Of a DNA stretch of 64,000 nucleotides, positions 8,170-18,182 are shown one piece after another (the stretch's first letter is position 1; every line of letters begins with the position of its first letter). The translations under genes and the position numbers were made by a program. Under the pieces are notes generated by a model that had not been told where the DNA came from, searched no databases, and saw nothing but the letters and a program-made list of their open reading frames with translations. The DNA comes from an uncultured Prevotellaceae bacterium (GTDB taxonomy: Bacteria; Bacteroidota; Bacteroidia; Bacteroidales; Bacteroidaceae). The stretch lies in contig CAMKSE010000006.1 in assembly GCA_946415365.1 (NCBI GenBank), forward strand, positions 124,001 through 188,000, given 5' to 3'.

Positions 8170-9214
8170 ATCTTTCCTTTTTTGAGATTTCTATTAATTT
8201 ATTAATGTGCTGATAAGCTAAACTTATCTGTTCTCTACTTAGTTTGCAACCAGCTTCAAATCCGTTATGCATTCCACTCTTACCGTCGATGTTTGCCGTA
8301 AAGAGGATACCATCGTTCTCACTAATAACACATTTGGAGTGATTGTTATCATCACCATAGTTCCGACAGCCCATATGCTTCAATTCATCTATTGCTTTGC
8401 GTGAAGCATTGAGTGATAGACTTCCCTTTCCATAATAGTTGGAATAAATAACTACATTCACTCCTCGTTTAATAGCTTTCTCAATAGCCTCCTTGAACTC
8501 AGGAAGTTGCTCCAGATTCTTAAAGTGCCAAGTTACAATATAGACATATTTCTGGGCCTTATTGATAATACCTACTATCGTATTATAAATGGAGATAATA
8601 CGGCAATTATAGAGATTATTGTCTTTATGCTCAGAAGCAATCGTAAATCGCATATTGCTGCTGAGATGATTATCTTTGTCAAGCTTCAAAGGACGGGTCT
8701 TTTTTAGAAGCACATTCCTTTCGCTTGTCTTGTCAATATCCGTAATGTCCGAACTTAGATACAGTTTTTCAAAAACATACTCCAAATCAGACAACTCTGC
8801 TCCAAAGATGGGTATTCCTGTTTCTGTATTCTTATCGAGACTGTTTGCGGAGAAATTTGCGCTCATAAGTATACCCTGCATACCATCGCAAATTACGAAC
8901 TTGGCATGTAGCTCTGTAAGTAAATGGACGTGACATCCTATTTCTTTTAAAGCATTAAGGTTTGGAAGTGTAGTATTTGTACTTTCCTCCTTTTTTTCAT
9001 CATCTTCGCTATATTCACTTAAGCGAATGTTAGATATAATAAAAACTGCTACGCCTCTATCACATGCTTGTTGTAATAGCTCTATGATTTCTTTGTCCTG
9101 AAACAAGAAGTTACAGGCTTTGATATATTTTGTTGATCTCTTTATCAATTCTTTGATGCTATGGGTGAGCATCATAGAGTTGTTACCGTTAATCAAATAC
9201 GAATCCATAATCAC
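8162..9214 (-). CDS. Phospholipase D-fold nuclease or phosphodiesterase
   Basis: The 350-aa protein contains two HKD-type half sites. The first is HAKFVICD near residue 105, followed by MSANFSANS. The second is HSKCVIS near residue 290, followed by FTANIDGKS. Paired HxK motifs are diagnostic of PLD enzymes, which cleave phosphodiester bonds through a phosphohistidine. In defence operons such as DISARM, PLD proteins act on nucleic acid. The protein has no signal peptide, which argues for a cytoplasmic nuclease rather than a secreted lipase. The start overlaps the stop of the winged-helix gene (ATGA) and the end overlaps the CARF gene by 8 bp, so the three proteins are probably translationally coupled. 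Confidence 0.82.
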   Translation of the reverse strand: MIMDSYLINGNNSMMLTHSIKELIKRSTKYIKACNFLFQDKEIIELLQQACDRGVAVFIISNIRLSEYSEDDEKKEESTNTTLPNLNALKEIGCHVHLLTELHAKFVICDGMQGILMSANFSANSLDKNTETGIPIFGAELSDLEYVFEKLYLSSDITDIDKTSERNVLLKKTRPLKLDKDNHLSSNMRFTIASEHKDNNLYNCRIISIYNTIVGIINKAQKYVYIVTWHFKNLEQLPEFKEAIEKAIKRGVNVVIYSNYYGKGSLSLNASRKAIDELKHMGCRNYGDDNNHSKCVISENDGILFTANIDGKSGMHNGFEAGCKLSREQISLAYQHINKLIEISKKERYE

Positions 9215-10482
9215 TCAAATTTAAAAAACTGTTTGCGGTCAATACTTTCCAGATCATCAAAATGGTCTATTTCACAGAGAATTTTCCTCCAATTAAATGT
9301 TTTGTCTTTAGTCATTTCACGGATGAAATCAATATTTACTTGTCCGTATTCGTCTTTCCAGGCTTTAAGCTTATCCTCAAAATCGATCAAAAAACTGATT
9401 TGTTTATCAGGTTCTGTGGATATAATAAACACACCGTTTTCTGGATAGGCAGGTCTCATGGCAATATATCCTTGACGGGCGTCAGCCAAAACTTGTCTTT
9501 TCCTTTTTGAACATGTCAGAATCTTCTTATCTAATTGGAGATAATAATGACAGCCTTTATTGTGTATGTAATTTTGCGTAATCTCAGTTTTTGCCAATGG
9601 CTTCTGTAGTTCATATCTTTTGATTATGGTCAGAGCAAAATTGTCATTCGAATTATGCAAGATGACATCTTTTGAATCTTCACGAGCGATGCCACCATTG
9701 TTGTGCAATACTCCATTTTCATCAATGTAAAAATAGTAACGTCCAACCACATCCGTTAAGGCATTTAGATTTGTTTCCTTGCCACAGAAGTATAAAATCT
9801 TAGATAACTTTCTCTGTTCATTTGATAAAAATACAATGACGGCATCTTCAATTATGCGTTCATCGTAACTCAATATCTCCAAATTATGTGCATTTTCTTC
9901 TAATCCGTAGGAAAAATGAGTGATCCTTATTAACTTTTCGATTCTTTTCACTGCTTTCAATAAAACAGGATCGTCGGTTCCCATGATAGGAACGTGTGGA
10001 ATTGCAGTCTTACCATGGCGATAATATCTCAATACATTATTTACATTGTAAAATCTCTGGGGCAGTACTTCTAGTGTTGTACCATCTACCATCACAGAAC
10101 CTGTAACTTGAACATCTGGTCGTTCTCCGTTTTGTGTCATGTATTTTCTCGTCCCCGCATCAGTTATGACATATTCTCCGCGCCCACCATACATAAGGAA
10201 TCCCTCTGGGATGAGATGATGATTAATGCGAGATTCTACAATTTCCTTCTCAAATCCTAACAACCATGCAATATAAGGTATTCCTATTGTATTTGGGTTA
10301 CGGTCAAGTATATTGATGATGGCTCTGTCTATTGGATAGAAAGGATCATTATCCTTACTGAAATAGGACAAATTCAACACATAGATAGGACATCTTGCAG
10401 GTATAAATCCCTCCAAGTTTAGGCCATTTTCTTCAGCATATCCTTTTAGCTCTTGAAAGAGTCGTTCTTCTTTATCTGTCAT
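9211..10482 (-). CDS. Uncharacterised winged-helix-like protein of the helicase/PLD/CARF module
   Basis: I do not recognise the 423-aa protein as a named family. Residues about 50-110 look like a winged helix: helices around DRAIINILDRNPN and YIAWLLGFEKEIV, then a wing ending GGRGEYVITDAGTRKYM. The rest is mixed alpha/beta with no catalytic motif I can identify. It may be the nucleic-acid-binding or adaptor subunit. Its start overlaps the end of the helicase gene by 11 bp and its stop overlaps the start of the PLD gene by 4 bp, which points to a complex with fixed stoichiometry. Confidence 0.65.
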   Translation of the reverse strand: MTDKEERLFQELKGYAEENGLNLEGFIPARCPIYVLNLSYFSKDNDPFYPIDRAIINILDRNPNTIGIPYIAWLLGFEKEIVESRINHHLIPEGFLMYGGRGEYVITDAGTRKYMTQNGERPDVQVTGSVMVDGTTLEVLPQRFYNVNNVLRYYRHGKTAIPHVPIMGTDDPVLLKAVKRIEKLIRITHFSYGLEENAHNLEILSYDERIIEDAVIVFLSNEQRKLSKILYFCGKETNLNALTDVVGRYYFYIDENGVLHNNGGIAREDSKDVILHNSNDNFALTIIKRYELQKPLAKTEITQNYIHNKGCHYYLQLDKKILTCSKRKRQVLADARQGYIAMRPAYPENGVFIISTEPDKQISFLIDFEDKLKAWKDEYGQVNIDFIREMTKDKTFNWRKILCEIDHFDDLESIDRKQFFKFE

Positions 10483-13400
10483 ATCTATAATTGTAACTTA
10501 GTGTAATTCGATTATTCTCATCATCATATTGATATAGAGAAAATGTATGCACGGATCCTTCTTCAAGTTCAGAGCGAGTGATGCATCCACATGGACAGCC
10601 ATCAACATTTACATAGTACAGAGTTTTTGGTGGAGTATATCTCAACATGTCTTTAGACCCCGTAATTACTCCCTCCACTAAATCTCCTAGCTTGTAATTA
10701 GACTTAAATAAACTAATTTGTTTGTCCAGGTCAACATCCACATAATCATACCTTTCACGTTTGATGTAATACATGAACCCCTTCTGCATACTTAGACGTA
10801 AACTTCTCAGGTTGCTCATTTCTACTTCAAACTGTTCACCTTCAAATTCGAATTTTACAGTTGGAAAATCTTTCGCATCTACACATTTGGCAAGTAGATT
10901 GAAATAACCATATCGAGTTTCTTTATCCAAAGATGCGAATCCGAAATAAGGTTTAGAGTCACGACCAAGACCAAGATATTTTAAGTCAATTTTATCTGAG
11001 GTTTTGTTTTCCACCTTAAATGCGGATGAAACTTTCATTTGGAAATGATACAGTCTCTTCTTATATTCAAATGAAACGAGGATTGTACTATTAGTACGAC
11101 CATAATTCCATGAGCATTGTTGCAATACCTCTCCAATCTCAATTCCACTACTAAGGAAATGCTCTATGCTGGTTTTAGAGATAGATATCTTAGTCGGTAA
11201 GCTAGCTAATTTACAAAAAACATCAAGAGGCTTCACGCCTTCAGTTTCCACCTCATAATGTGCCGCTGGATTGGTAAGAGTCTGCATGTCGCCAATAACT
11301 ATCAGTTTCTTTTTAGCACGACTCAGTGACACATTCAATCGTTTCATGTCATCCACAAAACCCACCTTGGCTTTAGAACCAGGACTAAAAGAACGAACAA
11401 AGCTAAAAACAACAATGTCGAATTCCATGCCTTGTATGGAGTCAATCGTATGGACGGCATTTCTAAGTTTTTGGTCGCCAATAAGAGAACGGATATATTC
11501 ACACTGTGATGCGTATGGCGATATGATACCTACCGTGATACCATTGTTGTTCATCATAACTGTACCCAGTTTAGGCACTATCTCCTCACAGATATATTTC
11601 GCCTCACAAACATTTCTGTGACTTGTTGACCCACTAACTGATGACTCATGATTGTCCTTTTGTCCTGATGTGTCTATGATTGTAACAGGATTTGGGAACC
11701 CTGGAACGAAAACATCTTGTCTGTCTGTACCTTCGCCGTTCATAATCTTACCGCCATAGAACAAATTGGATATAAAATCTCCAATTTCAGGATTCATTCG
11801 ATATTGATAATTCAGGGTCACGAGGCAATCTTCTGGGAATAAAGGATCGCGATGATAATGTAGGTACTCAAAGAGTGACTTGTTCTGTGAGTTCACCATT
11901 TCGTTGTAAGACAATTTGTTGTCCGTGTTATAACGGCTTGATTTAATCAATTCTTCTATCTCGCCTTGATCAACGTATGGGGGGAGTTGGTTGTCATCAC
12001 CCACAAGGATGTATCTATCACCCATTCTTAACGGAACAATAGTCTCTGCTAAATTTGCTTTTGCTGCTTCGTCTATAATTACAGTGTCAAAATGGACGGT
12101 GTTGTTCTTTAAAATATAGTTCATGCCCACTCCGATGCATGTACCCAAAATAGCATCCTTACTCTGATAGATTTGAGTTTCAAGCATCGAACCGCTAATA
12201 TTTTGTGCCTCTTCCTCCAGATAACTCAGCATCTTTGTTAGTGTTGGAGTGTCCAGTTCCTTGTTGTCCCTGTAATAATGAACAATGTGATTATGTAACT
12301 GCTTATATTGCTTCTGTATAATCTCATTGCTATAGATGAAATCACTGTATAATGAATCATCTAGAGTGTCGCTGTCTTTCTTTTCTCTAAGACGTGAGAG
12401 CAAAGTTGTGTTATTTGCCAAAAACTTCATATAGTCCTCACTGTTAAAGTTCCTGGCATTGGAGGTATTGTGTTCATCAATATCCACACGAAGGATGTTG
12501 TCGCAGAATGGTACAAGTTTATCATAGATATTACCCACAGCTGCATGACTCTGACTACATACCAATACCTTTCGTTTTTGGCTAATCAGCTGGCGAATAA
12601 TTTCGACTATGGTTGTGGTCTTACCTGTCCCTGGAGGTCCTTGAATCAAAAGAACACCTTTTTTCTCAAGGGACAAGGCTTTCTTTACAGCTTCCGGTTG
12701 GTTGTTTCCTTCTTCAACCTTGTAGAATTGTTTATTGAAAAACTCGATGTTATCGTACTTGTGCCATTCGGGTATCGATATATTATTACCAATGAGATCA
12801 CGGAAGAGGCTATCGGCATCACGTGTGAACTCCTTGATAGCTATAGATTGCATCTTCAGGTGCTCTACGTTGGCATCGCTTTGCAAATCAATACCGTCTT
12901 TCTGATATTCAGCACAATTCTTGTGTGAACCTAGGAACTTTAAAACATATTCACCATCAGCATTTATGGTTAGTCGACAGCGGTCTTTAACTTTATAGTC
13001 AACAATGGTGTTTACACTTATTTCGTCCTCTAGTGTTTCTTCATCTTCTGTATATCCCATCAAATAAAGATACTCAGAGGCAGACATGTCAATCATCAGC
13101 GAGATTGCTTCGTCTTGCCAATCTCCTGATACAGGTCTTAGTCTTTCTGGTGAAAAGTGGAGCGGGCTCTTTCTCTTTTTTAATTCTTTGTCTATCTGAT
13201 AATCTAGGTATAGTTGCTGATTCTTGAAATCTCTTGCAGTGTTCTCCAATGAGGCGTATACACGGTTTGACAGATCATTCTTAATCTTGAAATAGTATGA
13301 TAGCCTTTGTATGTAAGTAAAGATCCAAGTTGCATTATAATCCGATGGAATTGTGTCATAAATGCTATGCAATCGGATTTTATTTCCTCTTATTTTAAGG

Positions 13401-15199
13401 TTTGTATTCTTTGCATATTCTAGTTTCTTTTGTGCCGTAGCATCAGCAGTTGCATCGAATAGTCCTTTTAAATAGAAATCGAACCCTCTTACTTCAATCT
13501 CTATCACAATGGATTTTTGATTATAAATAGTAAGATAGTCAGAACCATTATAATTTCTTGGGTATACCCAGAAATTGTTGTTATCGAGTATCGTCTGTAA
13601 GTCATGCATTTTTTCTTCTGCATCCAAAGAACTGTCTTCGAATCTGCAGAAGATATCTTGTTCCTCAATTACATCCAGCCGCTTGGCATCGGAACCAAAA
13701 GAAGGATATTCGGATAGCATCAAATCAACGAGCCTTCTATCTTCTGACTTCATATACTGCAACTCCAGGTTGTTGAAGAGGTTTTCATATCTATCTCTAA
13801 GCTGCCTCTCTGCCTCACGGTCTATCTTAATGTGATGTTGTAAATCGGAACCGAAGAGTATGGGCTGACACTCGTTTTGAGGTAACGCAGCTATTGGGAT
13901 AACCATATTCTCATCGTCACCAGCCATAGACTTTTTATAGTCCTCATTGCTTATATAGCCATAAAAATTTGTAAGAAGTATACCTACTTTCTTAAAATGC
14001 TGACCACTAGACTTGATTTCAACAGGATATGTGCCACCAACTTGCAATCCATTGAATAGATCCATGTTTTTTTTGTCAAGCAACTGCTCGAAATCAAGCG
14101 TTACAATAGCATAGCATTCATTTTGATAATTAGTGGTATCAATAATATTGAAGCCAGTTTTTTGCCCTGACTGAAATATAACTTGAATCTGCCTACATGC
14201 AATATCATAGGGCAATGGCTGCTTTCTAAGTGTCACATTCTGTGGAAAGAGAATGCCCCCCTTGTAATCAGCGATTGGTTCTGTGAAGGCCATACGCCCC
14301 TCTTTATATGCTACCAATTTCAGGGGAATCCCTTTTACCTCAACAGTATTGAAGTCGGTTTTGTGCTCTGCTGCTGAAATACTTTGTCTATTTTCGATAT
14401 CTGTACTAGCAGGGTTATTGGATTCCTTTAATGTATTTTTCTCTTTCTTTTTGCGATAGTTGGCATTAAAGTAAGCTTTATATCCCTTGAAGTCATCATT
14501 ACACAACAAATCGCAAGCCTCACTCTCCATGTCATGATTACAATACACCATAAGCGCATCTTTGCACATACGTTCTGCAGGCGTATCTCCCAAATCGTTG
14601 GCATGTTTTAATATACGTGAGATAGGTAACGTCTTCGGTTTACCATTTTCATATCCAAAAGTTGCACTGATAAGTGTTCTTGCATATTCGTATAGAGAAC
14701 AAATCGTTCTATCCTTCAAAAGAATTTGTTTATACTCTGAAAAAGTTAATTCTGCGCCATCGCAGAGAATAGAATAACCATCAGGCCACAAAAAATCTTT
14801 TGTTCGATGGCTGAGAATTGACAAACATCCTCTATCAATGAATTTTCTATATTTTGTCAGAATGTCGTGAATATCTTTTATGTCATCATCATTATCAGCG
14901 AATGCCTTTAAAACTTCTTTGAAATACCTCCTGTTTGAAACAGAAGGGCTAATAAGATTGCGTTGGATCCTGCTAACTACGATAGTATCCCTTATGATCC
15001 ACCAATTAGCTGAAGATATGACAGCAGCGAAATGCCAGAATTCATCCGCATTGATGCTATTATTCCTATTGAAATATGCTGTTATAAATTTGCATGCTTC
15101 AGGAATATCGCTCTTTTTTAACGACTTTATGAGGTTGAAAACTCCAGAGAAGTTCTTCTTCCTCATCAACGGATCAAATTTTGCAATAGTTGGTGACAT
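10472..15199 (-). CDS. Giant UPF1-like SF1 helicase with C-terminal S1-like domain, 1575 aa
   Basis: The first 830 residues are uncharacterised. The SF1B (UPF1/DNA2-like) helicase core follows: motif I GPPGTGKTTT near residue 855, motif II VIIDEAAKANLAE near 1040, motif III GDDNQLPPYV, motif IV-like NYQYRMNPEIG, motif V DSIQGMEFD, and motif VI LNVSLSRAKK near 1293. The last 75 residues start YKLGDLVEGVITG and look like an S1/OB RNA-binding fold. The enzyme should unwind or translocate on RNA or DNA using ATP. It heads a four-gene overlapping set (helicase, winged helix, PLD, CARF) and follows the GmrSD-like gene after 21 bp. Giant helicases of this type occur in several defence systems; the exact system is unknown to me. 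Confidence 0.82.
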   Translation of the reverse strand: MSPTIAKFDPLMRKKNFSGVFNLIKSLKKSDIPEACKFITAYFNRNNSINADEFWHFAAVISSANWWIIRDTIVVSRIQRNLISPSVSNRRYFKEVLKAFADNDDDIKDIHDILTKYRKFIDRGCLSILSHRTKDFLWPDGYSILCDGAELTFSEYKQILLKDRTICSLYEYARTLISATFGYENGKPKTLPISRILKHANDLGDTPAERMCKDALMVYCNHDMESEACDLLCNDDFKGYKAYFNANYRKKKEKNTLKESNNPASTDIENRQSISAAEHKTDFNTVEVKGIPLKLVAYKEGRMAFTEPIADYKGGILFPQNVTLRKQPLPYDIACRQIQVIFQSGQKTGFNIIDTTNYQNECYAIVTLDFEQLLDKKNMDLFNGLQVGGTYPVEIKSSGQHFKKVGILLTNFYGYISNEDYKKSMAGDDENMVIPIAALPQNECQPILFGSDLQHHIKIDREAERQLRDRYENLFNNLELQYMKSEDRRLVDLMLSEYPSFGSDAKRLDVIEEQDIFCRFEDSSLDAEEKMHDLQTILDNNNFWVYPRNYNGSDYLTIYNQKSIVIEIEVRGFDFYLKGLFDATADATAQKKLEYAKNTNLKIRGNKIRLHSIYDTIPSDYNATWIFTYIQRLSYYFKIKNDLSNRVYASLENTARDFKNQQLYLDYQIDKELKKRKSPLHFSPERLRPVSGDWQDEAISLMIDMSASEYLYLMGYTEDEETLEDEISVNTIVDYKVKDRCRLTINADGEYVLKFLGSHKNCAEYQKDGIDLQSDANVEHLKMQSIAIKEFTRDADSLFRDLIGNNISIPEWHKYDNIEFFNKQFYKVEEGNNQPEAVKKALSLEKKGVLLIQGPPGTGKTTTIVEIIRQLISQKRKVLVCSQSHAAVGNIYDKLVPFCDNILRVDIDEHNTSNARNFNSEDYMKFLANNTTLLSRLREKKDSDTLDDSLYSDFIYSNEIIQKQYKQLHNHIVHYYRDNKELDTPTLTKMLSYLEEEAQNISGSMLETQIYQSKDAILGTCIGVGMNYILKNNTVHFDTVIIDEAAKANLAETIVPLRMGDRYILVGDDNQLPPYVDQGEIEELIKSSRYNTDNKLSYNEMVNSQNKSLFEYLHYHRDPLFPEDCLVTLNYQYRMNPEIGDFISNLFYGGKIMNGEGTDRQDVFVPGFPNPVTIIDTSGQKDNHESSVSGSTSHRNVCEAKYICEEIVPKLGTVMMNNNGITVGIISPYASQCEYIRSLIGDQKLRNAVHTIDSIQGMEFDIVVFSFVRSFSPGSKAKVGFVDDMKRLNVSLSRAKKKLIVIGDMQTLTNPAAHYEVETEGVKPLDVFCKLASLPTKISISKTSIEHFLSSGIEIGEVLQQCSWNYGRTNSTILVSFEYKKRLYHFQMKVSSAFKVENKTSDKIDLKYLGLGRDSKPYFGFASLDKETRYGYFNLLAKCVDAKDFPTVKFEFEGEQFEVEMSNLRSLRLSMQKGFMYYIKRERYDYVDVDLDKQISLFKSNYKLGDLVEGVITGSKDMLRYTPPKTLYYVNVDGCPCGCITRSELEEGSVHTFSLYQYDDENNRITLSYNYRYDR

Positions 15200-15220
15200 A
15201 TCCTTGTAACTTTACAATTA

Positions 15221-17389
15221 CTAATCTTCTACGTTATCTATCACTGTGTTTTCATTAATAGGAACAAGCATTAGCTCTAAATCTGAAGGTAATATACCGA
15301 TTTCCTTGAAGATATAAGCTAAAACGGCACGTTTTGTCCTCGTGTCATTACTCGACCATACATAGCAGTTGTCTGCTATCTTGGTATAATTGCTCTGTTC
15401 TTTTGGATGAAGATTGTAATCCTTTGTCGCTAGGTAAAGCATTTCCGATGGATATTCTGCAAATACCAATTTACATACTTCAACCAGCATCATCTTCCAT
15501 GACCACACATCGTGTTTAACTCCCTTATAACTGAAAGCCACGATACTGCGTCCTTTTAATTCAGTATCATCATCATCAAGAGATACTATTTCAACCTCTC
15601 GATCCAACGGCTGATATTGAGAAGTTATCATTGGCCATAGTTTCAAGAAGTTACTTAACAACAGTTCACCACGTTCTTTTAATTCAGCTTCGGTCCATTT
15701 CTGATGAAGCTTCATGTAGTTGCTCAACTTGAAGGCTGAGTCTTTATAGCCATAGACAGTAATTATCTTTTCTTCCTTGGTTTCCTTATCTTTCTTTGTG
15801 TAAGTATAGCCATTCCATTTGTCGATATATGGACGGTTACTATAGTCAATATTATAGCCTGTTAATGTCAGATTGGCGAATGTATGTAAGTATTGCTCAT
15901 GAATCCTCTCTGCGTCTTCACCTAACTCTTGTTTCCATTGGGATGTAAGATGTTGTGGCATGATATGCTCAATAGAAATCTTACCATCATTCATCTTCTG
16001 TATGATGGACTCGTCTGCTTCCTTGCTATCAAGATTTTCCATGCGTTCGAATAGGAAAGCACGGTAAGAGGCAGGAATCTTGTATATTTGTCGCTGTGGA
16101 AAGCTCTCCTTTACACTAAGGTCTGATGGGAAAACACCTGTACCTTGTTTTTTCAAGATGATATACTTCATCACTTCAACATATGGCACTTCAACTTCAA
16201 CACCACGTTTCTGATGTGCTTTGAAAATACGCATGATATCACCATGCAGGTTGGCAAAAGACTTGGTCATATAGTTGGCTGGCCATCCGCAAATCATTCG
16301 TCTTGCCCAGTAATTCTCCACAACATCAAGCACTTCATAACGTTGTTGCTCGGATAGATTGTTTTCGTCCGCATAGTTGAAAAAAGCAAGATAGAAAGGC
16401 ATACAGACGTATGACCCAATACTGCCTAACTGATGCAACTTGCGATTTAGTTTCGGACTGTCTGTTTCACCTTTATCCACCATACGATAGTACTTTGCAT
16501 ACTTCCACATATCCGCTAACAGCTCCTCACGAGAAATGTTGTTTGTCTCATCGTAGGTCTTGAAATCAAAGTATAGCTCCTCAATATTGCTAATCACCTT
16601 GTTTTTCAGAGTAAGGTAGTCACGAATAAACATGGTGGGTTCACCGTCGGTGGCCTGTTCAATCTTTCTCCAGTAGTTATAATAATACTGCTCCTGCAAT
16701 TCTTTCGATTGTGACATTAACAGATAGTTTCTTACCTTGTCTGCCTCTTCCAAATCCTTGCCGCACGAGTTCAAACTCTCAAAGATAAGTTGTGGATTAT
16801 CCTTGCTGTCCAAACAAATATCAATGATGATTAGCCTCTCTATAGATTCTATTAAGTCTTCAAACACTAAGGGATGGCCTTGCCCTGTAATGAGATTATA
16901 GAAAAATAGATAGTTATTCGTAATCCCTGACTTGTCAGCAGGAACGAATTGCTCTTTATCATTTGTAAAGAGCGCATCGTATGCCTTCAAATCATCGTCT
17001 ATTGGGCGTAGTTTTATCTTGCGCTCAACATGTCGTCGATACTTGGCAAAGAGATACTTTTCCATCGTGTCTTTCAAAAACTCTTCACTTTCGCATGTCA
17101 TAAGACCATTTTTTACGGCATTTATGGCAGCGAGAATTAAGATGGAAATAGTGGTGATACGTTGTTGACCATCGATTATTAACAAATCATTCTCCGTTTC
17201 GCTGGCTTTTACCGAAACGATGCTTCCGAAGAAATGGCTTGTAATATTCTTCTCGTGGATTTTCTGGAGATCAGAAAATAAACGCTGACAATGTTTCTTT
17301 TGCCAGGCATATTTGCGCTGGTACAATGGAATCAAAAACAATGCTTTGTCATCATTGAAATAGATCCGAAGTTTAGTAGCATCTCTCAT
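15221..17389 (-). CDS. GmrSD-like DUF262/DUF1524 restriction nuclease
   Basis: The 722-aa protein has an N-terminal DUF262 (ParB/GmrS-like) domain with IPLYQRKYAW near residue 21 and DGQQRITT near residue 73. A DUF1524 His-Me-finger nuclease follows, with IEHIMPQHL near residue 472 and FANLTLTGYN about 40 residues later. Such single-chain GmrSD/BrxU-type proteins use nucleotide hydrolysis in DUF262 to control cleavage of modified phage DNA. A further 100-residue C-terminal domain (FSYKGVKHDVWSWKMML, with YVWSSNDTRTKRAVLA) resembles substrate-recognition tails of such proteins. It follows the 260-aa gene after 10 bp and is well placed to complement the type I system by attacking modified DNA that hsdR ignores. 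Confidence 0.85.
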   Translation of the reverse strand: MRDATKLRIYFNDDKALFLIPLYQRKYAWQKKHCQRLFSDLQKIHEKNITSHFFGSIVSVKASETENDLLIIDGQQRITTISILILAAINAVKNGLMTCESEEFLKDTMEKYLFAKYRRHVERKIKLRPIDDDLKAYDALFTNDKEQFVPADKSGITNNYLFFYNLITGQGHPLVFEDLIESIERLIIIDICLDSKDNPQLIFESLNSCGKDLEEADKVRNYLLMSQSKELQEQYYYNYWRKIEQATDGEPTMFIRDYLTLKNKVISNIEELYFDFKTYDETNNISREELLADMWKYAKYYRMVDKGETDSPKLNRKLHQLGSIGSYVCMPFYLAFFNYADENNLSEQQRYEVLDVVENYWARRMICGWPANYMTKSFANLHGDIMRIFKAHQKRGVEVEVPYVEVMKYIILKKQGTGVFPSDLSVKESFPQRQIYKIPASYRAFLFERMENLDSKEADESIIQKMNDGKISIEHIMPQHLTSQWKQELGEDAERIHEQYLHTFANLTLTGYNIDYSNRPYIDKWNGYTYTKKDKETKEEKIITVYGYKDSAFKLSNYMKLHQKWTEAELKERGELLLSNFLKLWPMITSQYQPLDREVEIVSLDDDDTELKGRSIVAFSYKGVKHDVWSWKMMLVEVCKLVFAEYPSEMLYLATKDYNLHPKEQSNYTKIADNCYVWSSNDTRTKRAVLAYIFKEIGILPSDLELMLVPINENTVIDNVED

Positions 17390-17399
17390 ATCTTATCTT

Positions 17400-18182
17400 T
17401 TATAGATGTTGACGTATTTTATTAATTATAGCAATTGCCCTCTTATTGATAATTGCAGTACTATCGTCGATGTAGCGGTGACATTCTGCAATAAAGCGTT
17501 CACGGTTTGTATATCCACCACGCCAGTAAGTGTAACCCTTGGAACGTACGATGGGTACATAGTCGCTATCAACATAGTCCATCAGCAGATTCCCGTCCAC
17601 AAACTTTGCCCAACCATCTTTACCATAGAACGGCATAAAGTCCTCTTTATTCAGTTCCACTAACTCTTCTAAATCAAGGTCTTTCCGATAATCACCGGTC
17701 AATACCAAATACAGAGCCTCCAAGAAACGATCTTCATAGTCGTGCCACTCATTATGGCATCCACGATGCTTGTTAATGCTCCATTCTCCAATGCGTCTGT
17801 CTGGAAGAACGGCCATGTTTCCAATGGTGTAACAAGTAGCTTGGAACTCATTCATCTTTGCTTTCAGCCCATCATCAGGATTCCATATCTCGGAGAACTT
17901 CTCATTCCAAGGTTGAGAGAATAATGTGTTATACGTATTGAGCGTGTCGCCACGAAGTTTGCCCTCACCAAGGTTGTCCATCGATAGATTCACCCAGACC
18001 TCTCCGAACACCAGGCAATAGATGGCCCTCATTAACTCCGTATCATCCGAATCGAAGTTACGACCAGGGCAGCCATACACTTTATCATTGCGTAGGTTGC
18101 CCAAAGGGAAGGTCGCCAAACGGTTAATGTCACCTTCCAACTTTTCCTCGACAAACTGTGCTACAAGCTCTTTTGGGTTCAT
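17400..18182 (-). CDS. Uncharacterised protein, 260 aa
   Basis: I do not recognise a named family. The protein is soluble and contains the stretch CYTIGNMAVLPDRRIGEWSI followed by RGCHNEWHDYEDRFLEALY. The pattern of a conserved TIGN/LP motif followed by Asn/Arg and a helix resembles small proteins that accompany DUF262 or HNH restriction proteins, but no catalytic site is evident. Its ATG overlaps the stop of the 300-aa gene (ATGA), so the two are probably coupled. It lies 10 bp ahead of the GmrSD-like gene, suggesting an accessory role in that restriction activity. Confidence 0.6.
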   Translation of the reverse strand: MNPKELVAQFVEEKLEGDINRLATFPLGNLRNDKVYGCPGRNFDSDDTELMRAIYCLVFGEVWVNLSMDNLGEGKLRGDTLNTYNTLFSQPWNEKFSEIWNPDDGLKAKMNEFQATCYTIGNMAVLPDRRIGEWSINKHRGCHNEWHDYEDRFLEALYLVLTGDYRKDLDLEELVELNKEDFMPFYGKDGWAKFVDGNLLMDYVDSDYVPIVRSKGYTYWRGGYTNRERFIAECHRYIDDSTAIINKRAIAIINKIRQHL

